DNA from: Phlebiopsis flavidoalba | Lineage: Eukaryota > Basidiomycota > Agaricomycetes > Polyporales > Phanerochaetaceae | Length of the DNA stretch: 64,000 nucleotides | NCBI GenBank assembly: GCA_035772785.1 | Contig: JAOCPU010000012.1 | Coordinates: 248,001 to 312,000, forward strand | Reading direction: 5' to 3' | Part shown: piece after piece, positions 1-10,546 of the stretch | How positions within the stretch are numbered: position 1 is the stretch's first letter | How the letters are laid out: each line of letters begins with the position of its first letter | Translations under genes and position numbers: made by a program | The notes under the pieces: model-generated | What the model saw: only the letters and a program-made list of their open reading frames with translations | Told to the model about the DNA's origin: nothing | Database searches by the model: none

Positions 1-337
1 TAAAGGCTAGGTTCTTGCCGTAGACGTAGCCCAATATTGTCAAGGCAATGTTGGTATTGTAGCTGCGGAAGGTTGTCAGACAGCGATGCACAGCGGCGAG
101 CAGTCGAAACGTACGCATCGGTGAGGAAACCGACACCAGCGACCAGGCAGACCTTGAAGTGGAATTAACTACAAAGGTCGGCGCTCAGAAGACGTTGGCA
201 GGGCGGGAGAGAGGGGGGACATACGAGAATTTGGCATTATCGACCTCAGCAAGGGCTGCGCGATGCTTCTCGTCGAGCGTGTAGCCCGGGAGCTGCTAAC
301 CTTCTGCGGATGGAGACGCCCCGGACGCCGGATCCAT
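1..337 (-). pseudogene. PHO84: PHO84-type phosphate transporter, copy 1, 5' end only
   Basis: This is the N-terminal end of a major-facilitator inorganic phosphate:H+ symporter, cut by the left edge of the window. Read on the minus strand it has a proposed ATG at 337 (MDPASGASPSAEG), then, after a frame break, LPGYTLDEKHRAALAEVD and NAKF, then an intron. The LDEKRRAALAEVD segment is the conserved cytoplasmic N-terminus before the first membrane helix of fungal Pho84 proteins. Copies 2 and 3 (10.5-12.7 kb and 19.8-21.8 kb) show the same layout. At least one frame jump is visible within 340 bases. The family assignment rests mainly on copy 3; this fragment alone would not be enough. Confidence 0.7.
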
Positions 338-760
338 GTCGGCGCACGATCGACGCGTGAGTCTGATGTTACTGAGGCCACTCATCGACGGATAGCGCAT
401 CGGCACCCATGACGCACCGAGGACTTTGACAGCGCGTGCCTCGCTGGAGACAGACTGACCCAAGGTGGCATCACTAACGAGGACATGAGCTTGACACTTC
501 CTAGAGTTTGTGTCTGAGTATTCTTCTACCACTCACTAGAGCAGAATTTACTCACACGTAGATTCACAATCCAAGTTGTCAACGAACCAATTGAAGTGGA
601 GCTGTGCGACGAGGTTACCAATGGAGGATGCGGTCTTGACGGCGAGGTCTGCTGCTGGTCCCGTCCTGGCCGTGGCCATGGCCCGACGATGTATCGCCGG
701 ACGCAATGAGTAAGAAAGCAAGGTCTATGAGAAAGGGACGCGTAGCGATGTGTCCAGCTC
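338..760. repeat. duplicated upstream region of the transporter unit
   Basis: This stretch resembles the sequence upstream of PHO84 copy 2 at about 12.75-13.1 kb. Shared blocks include a variant of CAACCCAAGTTGTC followed by an ACGACC/ACGAACC-AATTGAAG-like stretch, and a shared CTTGACGGCG. It shows that the duplication unit extends beyond the transporter into its 5' flank. It may hold the promoter, but no TATA box or other element can be assigned with confidence. Confidence 0.5.
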
Positions 761-952
761 AAGACTGAGCGCGGGGCGCTACTTGCCGGGGGAACCGCAC
801 CGTTTGGCGCATCAGCGCATCAGCGCATCAATCCAGAGACCTCTCCCAAATCCCTGGACGCCAGCATCTATGAAGGCTGTTCTTGGACAAAAATCGAAAT
901 ACATGTATTTATGGGCGCTTCACAAAATTCCACAATGATCCGAGAAAATACC

Positions 953-1598
953 TAAAATGGGGGGTCCGCGCCTGTGTCCGGCTCCGCCCCAGACTCCGCC
1001 CCTCCGCCCCGTTGTCCGCCTCCTGTCCGCCCCGTTGTCCGCAGCCCCTTCGACGCGGAATGTCCGCCCCATGCGTGACGAATACGCCGTGACATGACAT
1101 ATCCGCGTCACCGTCTGGCCGCACCGGCGTCGGTGTATTGTGGTGTCATCCGCGTCGACCAATATTACAGCTTTACAGCTTATAGCTGAGCGGTGAGCAC
1201 AAAGCAAACTATTGAAAAATATGAAGGTCTATCCAATTTAACTTTTAAGAAAGCTCACTGGGTGGCAAAAACATGTTTTAAGTGGGCAGGCCGCACATGA
1301 TTAGTGTGCAGCATGTAGTAGTGCCTAAGAAAGTTCAAAACAGCCATCTGATGTTGATATTCGCGAGATAAACAACTCGTTTGACCTGAGAATTGACTAC
1401 AATTTGTATAATACACCCCCAGAGTATCTAAAGGGTGGGATTTGACACAAATAACATGGCGCGGAAACCGGACAACGACGCGGATAGTCACATAGCGTGA
1501 TTGATGTGAGCTGGGCGCCTGCTATGTCACAGACGCTTTGGGCCGGACAGCCGGACAGCCGGAGGGCCGGAGGGGCGGAGGGGCGGAATCCCCATTTT
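953..1598. repeat. GC-rich repeat with short inverted ends
   Basis: The left end reads AAAATGGGGGGTCCGCG and the right end, reverse-complemented, reads AAAATGGGGATTCCGCC. Both continue into purine-poor TCCGCCCC/TCCGGC repeats (several CCGCCCCGTTGTCCGC units at 1000-1045 and GCCGGACAGCCGGA units at 1540-1565). The middle holds no recognisable gene. It abuts the long inverted-repeat element that starts at 1599. A non-autonomous element is possible, but the ends are short and no clean target duplication is visible. Confidence 0.4.
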
Positions 1599-2160
1599 CA
1601 CCTGATCATCCCGGGTTCCGGGCCTTGTTAGGCTCCGCGTCACTTTCTTTGTGATGGGGCTATATGCGACCAGTCCCCCGCAGAACCCCACGCTTCCTGG
1701 CATCTCCTGAAAACCTTTGGATTTCGTACCCTTCAAGCGTGCCTTGACAGCCATCAGCCGCAAGCCGTGCGGGCGTTGCCATCCCCGCCCACCCATCGCG
1801 CCATCCTTCCTATCTAGGCGTATCCCGTTCCCACCATTCCCACCCGCGATCAGCCGCTGCCCCGCCCTCTGTCCCCGCTGCGTCGCCGCCGCCTTCCCAT
1901 ATCGCCCTCCCTCCTGTGATTATTTGCCGTTGTTCTGCACTCTCACAATGTACATTAGCACCTTAGTATGGCAGCATCACGCTAGATAGTAGAAATTGAG
2001 CACAATCGATCACGGTGTGAAGCCGGCCTCACAGGCGCCCTTTTCTGATGCGCCCAAGCGCCATCAAAAGCACGCCCTCCGCCATCCTCCTTGCTAAGCG
2101 AGTGACGCTATTAGCCACTCTCTGCACTTCCCGCCGTCTTCCTCTATCCCACTTGCTCAC
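1599..2160 (+). repeat. left arm of the long inverted repeat
   Basis: Moderately GC-rich arm whose reverse complement recurs at about 3520-4075. The inner boundary is approximate because similarity fades after CTTGCTAAGCGAGTGAC near 2092-2106. Confidence 0.65.
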
Positions 2161-2879
2161 AGAGTACATGGTCATATCTCTAAGCTATTGTATAATATCA
2201 TACACACTATCATACATCACAGGGCATCTGTACCGCTGTATGCATGACAATCAAATGTAGGCTCAGTCAACTACTTCATTCAAGGACAGTAGTACAGTGG
2301 TAGTTTGAAGAGCAATTTAGAAAAAATTATACACTTCTGAGTGTGTTGTTAAGGTGCTGGAGGTGTGTGACACTCTGCCAGCTTGAGGTAGGAGCTGTAA
2401 ATCAGTTATCTCACATAGTCAAGGATCAAAGATTATATTCGCTCTATGCAGAATTACACATACTTGTAACATGTTTAACGCGTTTATCATATGCTAATGA
2501 CACTCTGGGGGCTACAAAAAGGCTCATAATACCTTCTGAGAATGATCCCGCTGCATCTCATGGAGAAAGGACACTGAAAACTGTTAAAATGCGCACAAAA
2601 AAGCGGCCAAAATCGCAGTGTTTTAGAGCTTCCAGTCGGTATATTGTATATTAGACAGTATGAAAGAAGCTATGAAGTGACCTTGAGCATATAAACATAT
2701 CTTGCTTACTGGATATTCCCCTGAGATAAGTCAGTAACCTTGTGCTCACTCGGTATCTCTTTGATGTTCCCAGTGAGACTGTAAAGCACATTCCAGCTGA
2801 ATTCGAGCACCACATTGAATCTGTTTAGTCTAGGACGTTTATAGTTTGGTCACTAGGGTTTTTTTGGTCGTAGAATACA

Positions 2880-3023
2880 ATGGTGAGGCTAGTTTTCGAC
2901 GCCCTATCAGCTCTACACTATGTTCCTGACAATTCGACCGTTTTTCACGCGCTAGGCGCCGGTGAGATCTTACAGAGATTGGACTATCGGGCTACTGTAG
3001 CATACACCACTTTATGCGAGTAA
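2880..3023 (+). CDS. Possible small ORF or first exon inside the inverted-repeat element
   Basis: An ATG at 2880 opens a 47-codon frame (MVRLVFDALSALHYVPD at its start) that ends in GCGAGTAAGTAG, where TAA could be a stop or GTAAGT a splice donor. A second open stretch (PMSRFCNAWEASEPLHIS near 3098-3150) could be a further exon. I do not recognise the product. It sits in the AT-rich interior between the two arms, so it may be a captured gene fragment or chance. Confidence 0.25.
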   Translation: MVRLVFDALSALHYVPDNSTVFHALGAGEILQRLDYRATVAYTTLCE

Positions 3024-3519
3024 GTAGTGAAGTTATGCGATTGTAGTATAGACTGCCTCTGCCATGCTAGATTGGCATAATTGTAACATTATATGCTCCC
3101 AATGTCACGCTTCTGCAACGCTTGGGAGGCATCAGAACCTCTTCATATCTCTCGTTTCGCTGATATACTATGTAAGCATTATCATGACAAGTTTATATCG
3201 CTCTAAACGAAGGTATAGAGCCTGTTCCTGATTGCTCATGCTCCCTCAGATATATGTATGCATATTACATGCTGTCTGTCCTTGTGTGGTTCTATTCAAG
3301 CGTAACAATTACAGATTTATATAGGGAATGATTTGTAATGCTTGAAGTAACCTTACTTGTAGTGTGGAATGATTCTATGGGGCTGGACATCAAAAAGGCA
3401 AAAATCCGTTGGAAAATCATGATTAAATTGTAATTGAACGGTAGGATAAGCTTCAAATAGGTATGAATGTGTAAAGAAAGATATATACAATTCGATACCA
3501 GGATATTAGAGCCAATCGG

Positions 3520-4075
3520 GTGCGAGGAGACCAAGGGCGATAGCAAGAAAGACCGCAAGTGACGATGATGTCACTCGCTTAGCAAGGAGGAACGGCGGAG
3601 GGTGCGCCTTTGATGGCGCTCGGTTGCCATCAGACGCGGGGCGCTTGCCCATCTCCATGCTCTTCGTGACCATTTCTATTAATCAGTGTTATACTGACAA
3701 ACTATGGAGCTGATGTACATGGGGAGAGCGTAAAACGACGGCAAATGGGAGCAGGAGGAAGAGGATATGGGAAGGCGGCGGCGGGGAGCGCCTGACCGCG
3801 GGTTGGGAACGGTGGGAATGGTCGGAATGGTTGGGAACGGGACACGCCTAGATAGGAAGGATGGCGCGATGGGCGGGCGGGGATGGCGACGCGCCAACGC
3901 CCGCACGGCTTGCGGCTGATGGCTGTCAAGGCGCCCTCGACAGGTACGAAATCCAGAGGTTTCAGGGAGATGCCAGGAAGCGTGGGTTCATGCGGGGACT
4001 GGTCGCATATAGCCCCATCACAAGAAAGTGACACGGAGCCATCTAACAAGGCCCGAAACGCGGGATGATCAGGTG
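3520..4075 (-). repeat. right arm of the long inverted repeat
   Basis: Reverse-complement partner of 1599-2160. Differences are scattered substitutions and short indels, so the element is not a recent insertion. Confidence 0.65.
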
Positions 4076-4589
4076 CCCCATTTCTCGTACGCTTCTCAAT
4101 GATCCACACACAGTGTCACAATATCTCATGACTTATCACAGGTTATCAACGACGCACCGCAAAACATTCCACAAAACTGTGCACAACCGCTCACTAGTAT
4201 CCCTGAACATGATTTGCCACAGAGACTCACAACTACGATCTCTCTAATCGGCACTGCGCGGCTTGGTAATAGAGAGTAACTAACACCCGGACTTATCAGG
4301 TAAGCTTGGGTAACTGACAAGTAAGTATTGAGGTAACTGATTTTGACCGCAAGCAATGACAACCAAACACCACGCGTGAGATTACAGCACTTCAGTCTGA
4401 TGCACTATGCTATAGCAAACATTGACAGATGTCATGTTTGGAGCTCCCCGTAGCAATACTTATTACTCAGAAAACGAGTCAGTTACCAAGAGCCGCATTG
4501 TAATCAAATTGTAATACTGATTGTGGGTGACTTATGAGACCCGATTCATTATAGTAAGCCTCGAATATACCACATCGCATCATAGAGTC

Positions 4590-4720
4590 TCACAACCTGC
4601 CATAATGGGTGTTCATGACAGCTCGTGGTAAGTTGTGGACATTTGTGCGCCACTGTGGAAGATCGTGAGAATTTATGAGAATTTATGAGATATTGTGAGT
4701 AGGTATGATAAGTCGTTGGA
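4590..4720. repeat. AT-rich repeat tract with tandem GAGAATTTAT
   Basis: GAGAATTTAT is repeated in tandem near 4670-4695. The stretch has weak inverted similarity to 4110-4240 (both share CACAATATCTCAT in opposite orientation). It lies just left of the MITE at 4844. No gene is seen between 4076 and 4843. Confidence 0.35.
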
Positions 4721-4843
4721 CAGATAAACTACCGTATTATTGTCCAATATCGCGGCTCGAAAAGCATCACATCCTTCTTCCGCACTATATGGTAACATCT
4801 CTAGTTACCCTCTTCGTCCGACCATCCTCTCATTCATCGCATA

Positions 4844-5340
4844 CAGTCGAAATTCTCATAATGAATATTATAAATAACGTATAAAAATTCTCATAGTGTA
4901 TAAGAAAACCTGGGCACCCAGGTCGGTGCCAGCCAAATTATTATGCATCAAATACCAGACTGTATAATGCATAAGCCAAAGACTGCTCTCCCCTATAAAA
5001 AGAGCGCCAGGAATGTGGTAGTGCATAAAAAACACCCGGGCAGGCTATCTTGCGCCATTGTCACAAGGTGTCACTGATACCAATTGCAACCTATAGCAGC
5101 TGTGCGCTCCGCCCGGGTCATTTGGCACAACGTACCCTTCAATAGTCACACAATACAACCTGTTACTTCACTCAATTTGCTCAATACAACTCATGCGTGA
5201 CATCAGCGTGACGGATATACGAGAGCGGTCACAAACATCAGACAATGTCACGCTATGTGATCTATGTCACTATGCATAAAACATGATAGTGTATAGAGTA
5301 TAGTGGGCTCCGACCTTATACACTATGAGAATTTCGACTG
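4844..5340. mobile_element. 497 bp MITE, Tc1/mariner-pogo type, TA target duplication
   Basis: The left end is CAGTCGAAATTCTCATA (4844-4860) and the right end TATGAGAATTTCGACTG (5324-5340) is its exact reverse complement. A TA dinucleotide flanks each side (4842-4843 and 5341-5342). A second inverted pair lies just inside: ATTCTCATAGTGTATAA at about 4888-4904 and its reverse complement at 5317-5333. There is no ORF. TIRs beginning with CAGT and a TA duplication are features of the Tc1/mariner-pogo group (family knowledge), so a non-autonomous member is the best reading. Confidence 0.8.
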
Positions 5341-5837
5341 TACATCGCATTTTATTTCAATACTTTCACACCGTCCTCGCCACCGTCGACAATTACGCTG
5401 AGCGAATTCGGAGCAATGCACTCGCGCACCGAGGGCCCGGGAAGACTGCTTTCCGCTCACGCCCACGAGTCTTCGTACCACTTGCATTTTCTCTGGACTA
5501 AATCTGCTTTACAAATACCCATAGTCGACCACCAGCTCTGGACCTATGCGTAGAACCCGCACTGCGCGAGCCAGAGCTCGGCATGCATATCCGCACCAGG
5601 AGCATCCCACGTCCACGAGACTCGACAGGCAACAAAGCCACAAGGGGGACAAGGGCGGAGATCGAGGGTATATGAGGGATTCGAGCCATGCGATGCCAGA
5701 ATATATGTGGAAGTATCTCGTAGCTGTGTGCATAGGTGAGTCCAGCCATCCCCGCTCAGAGAAGCGTCACGAACTTTCCGCTACGTAGGCTCTTGCGCTC
5801 TCCAGGAACCACTAATCAGCGCGCCGAAAACGCTGTT

Positions 5838-7420
5838 GAGGCAATTCTATCGATGCCAACCAACGTTTGGGGGTCTTTCTGAAGACTCGTCTGAGTCCCC
5901 ATCCGCACAAGTACACGGAGCTCCCCACGGCCGAGCTCAACTCCCTTCCGGACGGCGTGCAGCTACAGACTGCAATCATAACGGTTCCTAGCGACCTTTC
6001 GTGTATCACGCATCGACACCCTGGTCCCAGACCGACACCATTGCGGGAAAAGCTCTTAGTCTACCGTCCTTACGGTCTCACGTACCATGCACTGCCGTAT
6101 CGACGCCGCGAAAGATTCTACCTCCCCGCTAGCCCGTGTTCACGGACTATAGTAACCCATTTACCAACGCGGCGTCGGCTCAGACCCGCAAAGCTCGTCC
6201 TAGCACTGCGGCGGTTCGGCGGCACCCTGCTCAATAGGGAGGTACCCTTCATGGAGAGCGCAAGTAGCCAGTTGTCAATGGCAGCGAAATACACACAAAC
6301 GGCCCGCGCTCATGCTCATCTTAGGGGTTTCCAGGACCATTCGCCATCCCAAAATCGTCACTCGCCATCTCACGAGCTCAGCGGACCCACCGCCTGCACT
6401 GATGAGAACGCCCACCTCGCGCAGCTAGAAAGCACTTCATCTACCTCAGCACACCGGAGCGGTCGAACCTATCCATGAGGTGAGGAACTCGAGGGCCACG
6501 CTGCTTTCGTAGGATTGGGATCAGGCCGCGCCTTCTTTGGCTTCCTGCGAGCTCTTGCGAACCTTCGAGGCGACACGGGCGCACGTGTTGAAATACTCTC
6601 TGCGGAACTGCTGAGCACGGTTCACGTTTGAGAGATACATCGCTTGAAGATGGAGCCATGTGAAGTTGCTTGAGGCGCATATACAACGGATGCCGTGCCG
6701 CCAAGCAAGTTGCAAGTCGTCGGTGAAAGCCAGTCTACCGTCCAAAAGAGAATATAGGCTTCTATGCTGACAGTTTACCACGTCTTTAAGGTGCTGTCAA
6801 GGTCCTTCACTACTACGTATCATCAACCTCTTATCGAGTACCTGCACAAATTGCAGATAGCGTGGAGCAGAAGTATGAGGTACGCAACGACTTTCATAGT
6901 TTTCGCGAATGCATATTAAACACACAATCGCCCAGCCCTACGACGTTCTATGCTCAAGAACTCAGAAGCAGACTCCTCGCTCGGCAACACCCTGACAGAC
7001 CGTCGGCATCTGCGAGCCTCGAGGACCTCCCGCGCTGGGTGGCGCTGCAACGTAAAACCACGTGTGAGTATTTACCTCTTGCACAGCACAGGATTCCGTT
7101 CCTCATCACCCGAAGACAGTCACCTAAGAGAAAAGACCGCTGGAGGACTCATCAGTGTCCATGATAGACGCACTACAGTTCGAGGCTGTTCGGAGATGCT
7201 GCACATGGGGAAAGGCCCGGGTGGAAAGCGGTTTCATGGCGGTACCACTGGTCCCCCGCTACACGCCTCTCCAAGTCATTACTGTAACCCATACTCCCAA
7301 AGTACTTCCCCGTCTACGCGGCTAATCACCATTTACTCCCGATGACAATCTTACAAGGATCGAATCCTGCGCTTGCACAAACGGCAGACGACTTGGAAGG
7401 GATATTTGGCAGGCACGTCA
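5838..7420. repeat. Duplicated unrecognised segment, copy A
   Basis: This stretch is homologous along its length to 14870-16640. Matches include the AGGCAAT..ATCGATG start, a CTTCCGGACGGCGTGCAGCTAC-like segment (A about 5945, B about 14985), TCCATCTTCAAGCGAT (A about 6645, B about 15735 on the minus strand) and GGCACGTCAATAAGC (A about 7411, B about 16598). Conservation of short open stretches on both strands suggests it once held a gene, but indels break every frame and I recognise no domain. It lies upstream of the plus-strand F-box copy A. The direction of any gene is undecided. Confidence 0.55.
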
Positions 7421-7939
7421 ATAAGCGTCCGACATTAAAAACCTTCCTGCTATCGATGGCTTTTGTCCTCCCATTCCACGTTTCCCATGCTGTCCATCTT
7501 CTTTGGGGATGAAGGCGCTGTGCGAAGCATGCCGTGGCTCACTGCATTGTCCGATAGTAGGTGATACCAATACAAAGAAGGTACAGCATTTCCATATAGC
7601 CAAAGTGTCATGATCCTGTGAACTTTCTCAGCGGACCGCAAGCCACGAGGATGCCTCGATGTATATGATAGCATTGTAAAGCTGATTCATACCAGGTCTA
7701 CCGCCTCGCACCTCATCCGTCGGCTCACCTTCAAGCCAAGCCCAGGATATTGACCACACATTTCCCCCACGTTACTCGCCTTCCGACTTGTCGCTGTTGT
7801 CTCTACGCGGCAATTTTCGCTCACTCGCTCGGAGAAGCCTCGTAGCTCACATTAAGCTTAACACCTCCCTCTTGACGGTATGTGAGACTTATCGTTTAGT
7901 GCGACGAGGCTCAACGCGGTAACATTGTACGACAGAGCG

Positions 7940-9526
7940 ATGCTATCGGACAGTACCACAGTCGCGCCAGAACCTCCACCTCTGCCGTCACTACCGACCG
8001 AGGTCCACGAACGCATAATCGATTTTGTCGCAGAGAGAAATTCGGGCCGCAACTGGCCGTTGGACTGGCCGTTTGTGGTCACATCAAGTATTCAAAACGT
8101 TGCAAGCATGTTCCTTGACATGTCGCGCCTGGCGTCACCGCAGCCAACTTCATCTCATGCATAGTTTCAAGATACGGCCCCACGCTGCGCGGTGACAGGA
8201 GCTTCGAAGCGGCACGCGCACTGTTACTCGCACCATACCTGGTATTCAAACCGCCTTGGAATCCCTCCTCGTAGATGGATGGATGGAAACTCAAAATCCC
8301 ACGCTTCCACCTGTCCCCTCGGTCCCTATCAAAGCTCGTTCCATCGTAGGACCCAATCTCACTACCCTTTTCATCGAAGATGGGCCCTTTCATCTGCCGA
8401 CGGCATCTATGTTAGTATGCGGCAGTTTTCAGAACATCACACGCCTCTCGCTGTATAGATTGACATTCCACTCATATAACGACATACGACGCATTCTTGA
8501 TTCAGCACAAAATCTGCAGGATGCTTACCTTGATAATCTATCCTGGAGCGCTACCAAACCCGAGATACGTATCCAGAGAAGCTCCTGGCGTCCATTCGCG
8601 CATTAAACTCAAGAATCTCACAATCTTGGCTGGGGCAAGCTGGACTCGCGATCCTCATACCATGTGTTTGCTTGGCTGGTTGGCAGCTTCGGGGGCAGCC
8701 TCAGAGCTATACAAACTCGACCTTGGTCGATTTCCGCTCTCTGATGACAGAGCTGTGGAAGCCGTAAGTGGACTGATACACTGCACACAGCGCTCCAACT
8801 GTTTACGAACCTTGCATCTGAATCTCGGCACAATGACTGCGAATCTAAATCTGTGTGAGTGTTATCTTCACTGCCCTTTGACTTGGAAGGGTGCTAAGAC
8901 TTATGACCCTCACAATTGAGTTTATGCGCCGCTACAGGACATTTTGCCCACATTGAAAAACTTTGGCATAAACTGCATTAACAGCAAAGGCAGTGTACCC
9001 CGAGTCGTCGCGTTTCTTGAAGCAGTTCTCCCTTGCCAACCCAGCCGTCGCCCCTCAGGATATAGTCAGGTCATTGGGCTTATGGATTAGTTTTCTCTCC
9101 CCACCACCCGCCGCATCATCTACCAGACATCACCAGTGGAGACTCCTGGGCAAAGCTGGATACGCTAGTAGCGCAATGTCAAAGTGTGCGTGCAGTTTTT
9201 GATACGACAATCAAAATTCCTACCTGGCAATGCACAGTCCGTAGCGGATGAAGATCGAACTGATTGGGGGTTGTTGGACGTTGACACGGGAGAACTTCAA
9301 CGGCTGCTCCCGCGAATGTCCAAGGCCGGTCGACTATATGTTACGGGACCCCCACTCACAGAAACTCCTCAAAGTGCCATGTTACGTTAACTATCATTTC
9401 GACTAGTCCTCAACTAATGAGCGCAATGTAGACACCCCGAGTCAGGTGGATGAGGTTGAAGCTAACTCGGAACTCGCTCCTTCCCCCGCTGAGACCGCGG
9501 AGAGACACCAGAGAACAGGGTGCTAG
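7940..9526 (+). pseudogene. F-box-like / LRR-type protein, copy A
   Basis: The ATG at 7940 opens a proline-rich lead (APEPPPLPSLPTEVHERII) whose LPTEVHERIIDFV core is the usual start of basidiomycete F-box-like proteins, in which this helix would bind Skp1 of an SCF ubiquitin ligase (family knowledge). A leucine-rich C-terminal half follows: VPIKARSIVG, NITRLSLYRLTFHSYND, LDLGRFPLSDDRAVEAV. A late exon (INSKGSVPRVVAFLEAVLP) follows an intron near 8850-8938, and a final exon ends at a TAG at 9524-9526. The frame shifts several times (near 8090, 8190, 8600, 9060), so as written it cannot encode one protein. The best-preserved paralogue is on the minus strand at 43.6-45.3 kb. Confidence 0.7.
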
Positions 9527-9549
9527 TCCAGTCACAACTTAGCTGCACC

Positions 9550-10086
9550 TCAAGGGCATTGGCGGAGCAGGATGTACGTTTCCACATCCGTCCGTGTGTC
9601 GTCCTTCAAGTGCGCTGAATACCATCTAATAGCTGTGTCACGTCGTAGGTGCCCCTCGCCTGATTCTGTAAAAATACAGCCCTCAGAACAATAAACGGCG
9701 AGGAACCCCCGTTCCCCTATCCGCACACTATCTCGTTTCCTCAGCATACTCCGCGCGTGAATATTTGAATATCCGATCAAATCATTCTCGTACTGCATAT
9801 CACCGTATTCGACTGGACCCTCTTTCGTTCTTACTTCCTCGAATCGCTCTCGCCGTTTAATGTTGCGATTCCAGTCTCGTTCCACTCTGGCTGTCGGCTG
9901 TATGCTAGTAATGTATCGACTCGTCTTTCTCCCTCGAAACTCTCGCTCTTGCTGTCTCATGTAATGGCGTCCGCCTCGAATCGTCCTTCTATCTAATGTA
10001 ATGATGCCTACCCTGTATCGTCCTGGTGTATAATGTAAACGATCTCTCCCCCTAAGGATTCTTCGCTGTATCGTTCCCCGGTCCAA
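9550..10086 (-). CDS. Arg-rich ORF over a 37-39 bp minisatellite, copy A
   Basis: This is an uninterrupted 178-codon frame starting at 10086 and ending METYxxLRQCP-like (here VETYILLRQCP). Its N-terminal third is encoded by a degenerate tandem repeat of 37-39 bp, giving peptides such as TIRGGRHYMRQQE and RYRVGIITLDR. The same C-terminus (METYNVLRQCP, stop included) recurs in copy B at 18754, where the frame is broken. It lies between the convergent 3' ends of the F-box and PHO84 genes. It may be a small real gene or a minisatellite in a shared 3' region; I recognise no domain. The arginine-rich composition is partly a product of the repeat. Confidence 0.4.
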   Translation of the reverse strand: MDRGTIQRRILRGRDRLHYTPGRYRVGIITLDRRTIRGGRHYMRQQEREFRGRKTSRYITSIQPTARVERDWNRNIKRRERFEEVRTKEGPVEYGDMQYENDLIGYSNIHARSMLRKRDSVRIGERGFLAVYCSEGCIFTESGEGHLRRDTAIRWYSAHLKDDTRTDVETYILLRQCP

Positions 10087-10527
10087 TCGAACGTATGCTA
10101 GACCCCGGATCTAGAGACTCTGGACGGCCTGGCAACGGAAGCGCCGACGGCACCAAACGCATCCGAAAATGGAAGGCGTTCACGTTCGCACTGCGCTATG
10201 TAGCCCCCGTCGCGCTCGCGCACGCATACAAACCACACACCGCGCGCATTTCACCGCACACACAATCCCATTCCAAAAAAACCGACTCTAAACGACAGAC
10301 ACGCAAACAACACGTCAAAAACCAAATAATCTTCGGACCGAATAATTTTCACCAACTTCCAACTACAGTACATCGCCCTGACGCACTCCCAAAAAACATT
10401 TGGGATTAACAAAAGAGAAACCTACGGCCCGGGGGGGGTACAACAGCATGGGCAGGAACGATGCGCGGAGATAGCTGATGCGAGTGAGATTAGATACTAC
10501 AGCGAGATATCGAGACCCATCGACGTG

Positions 10528-10545
10528 AGAGAGAGAGAGATACGC
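10528..10545. repeat. GA-rich microsatellite in the PHO84 3' region
   Basis: A GAGAGAGAGAGA tract lies just downstream of the PHO84 copy 2 coding end. A matching tract occurs at about 19695-19712 beside copy 3, confirming that the 3' flank belongs to the duplicated unit. Confidence 0.6.
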
Positions 10546-10546
10546 A

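Larger units (their letters stand above)
1599..4075. mobile_element. Long inverted-repeat element (MULE- or foldback-like), no transposase seen
   Basis: The ends read CACCTGATCATCCCG and, on the right, its reverse complement with few changes. The two arms (about 1599-2160 and 3520-4075) match over roughly 0.5 kb with small indels; shared blocks include TTGTGATGGGGCTATATG, CAGCCATCAGCCGCAAGCC and CTTGCTAAGCGAGTGAC. CCCCATTTT directly precedes the left end and CCCCATTTC directly follows the right end, an 8-of-9 match that looks like a target-site duplication. Long arms plus a 9 bp duplication are typical of Mutator-like elements (family knowledge); the assignment is inference. The interior is AT-rich and codes for no transposase that I recognise. 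Confidence 0.65.

Noticed and set aside
2620..2630. GTTTTAGAGCT, the start of a well-known CRISPR repeat
   Set aside because: Single occurrence in an AT-rich fungal transposon interior, without spacers or further repeats; chance match.
5867..6478. 203-codon plus-strand frame
   Set aside because: The paralogous segment at 14.9-15.5 kb does not keep this frame, and there is no domain; kept only as part of a duplicated segment.
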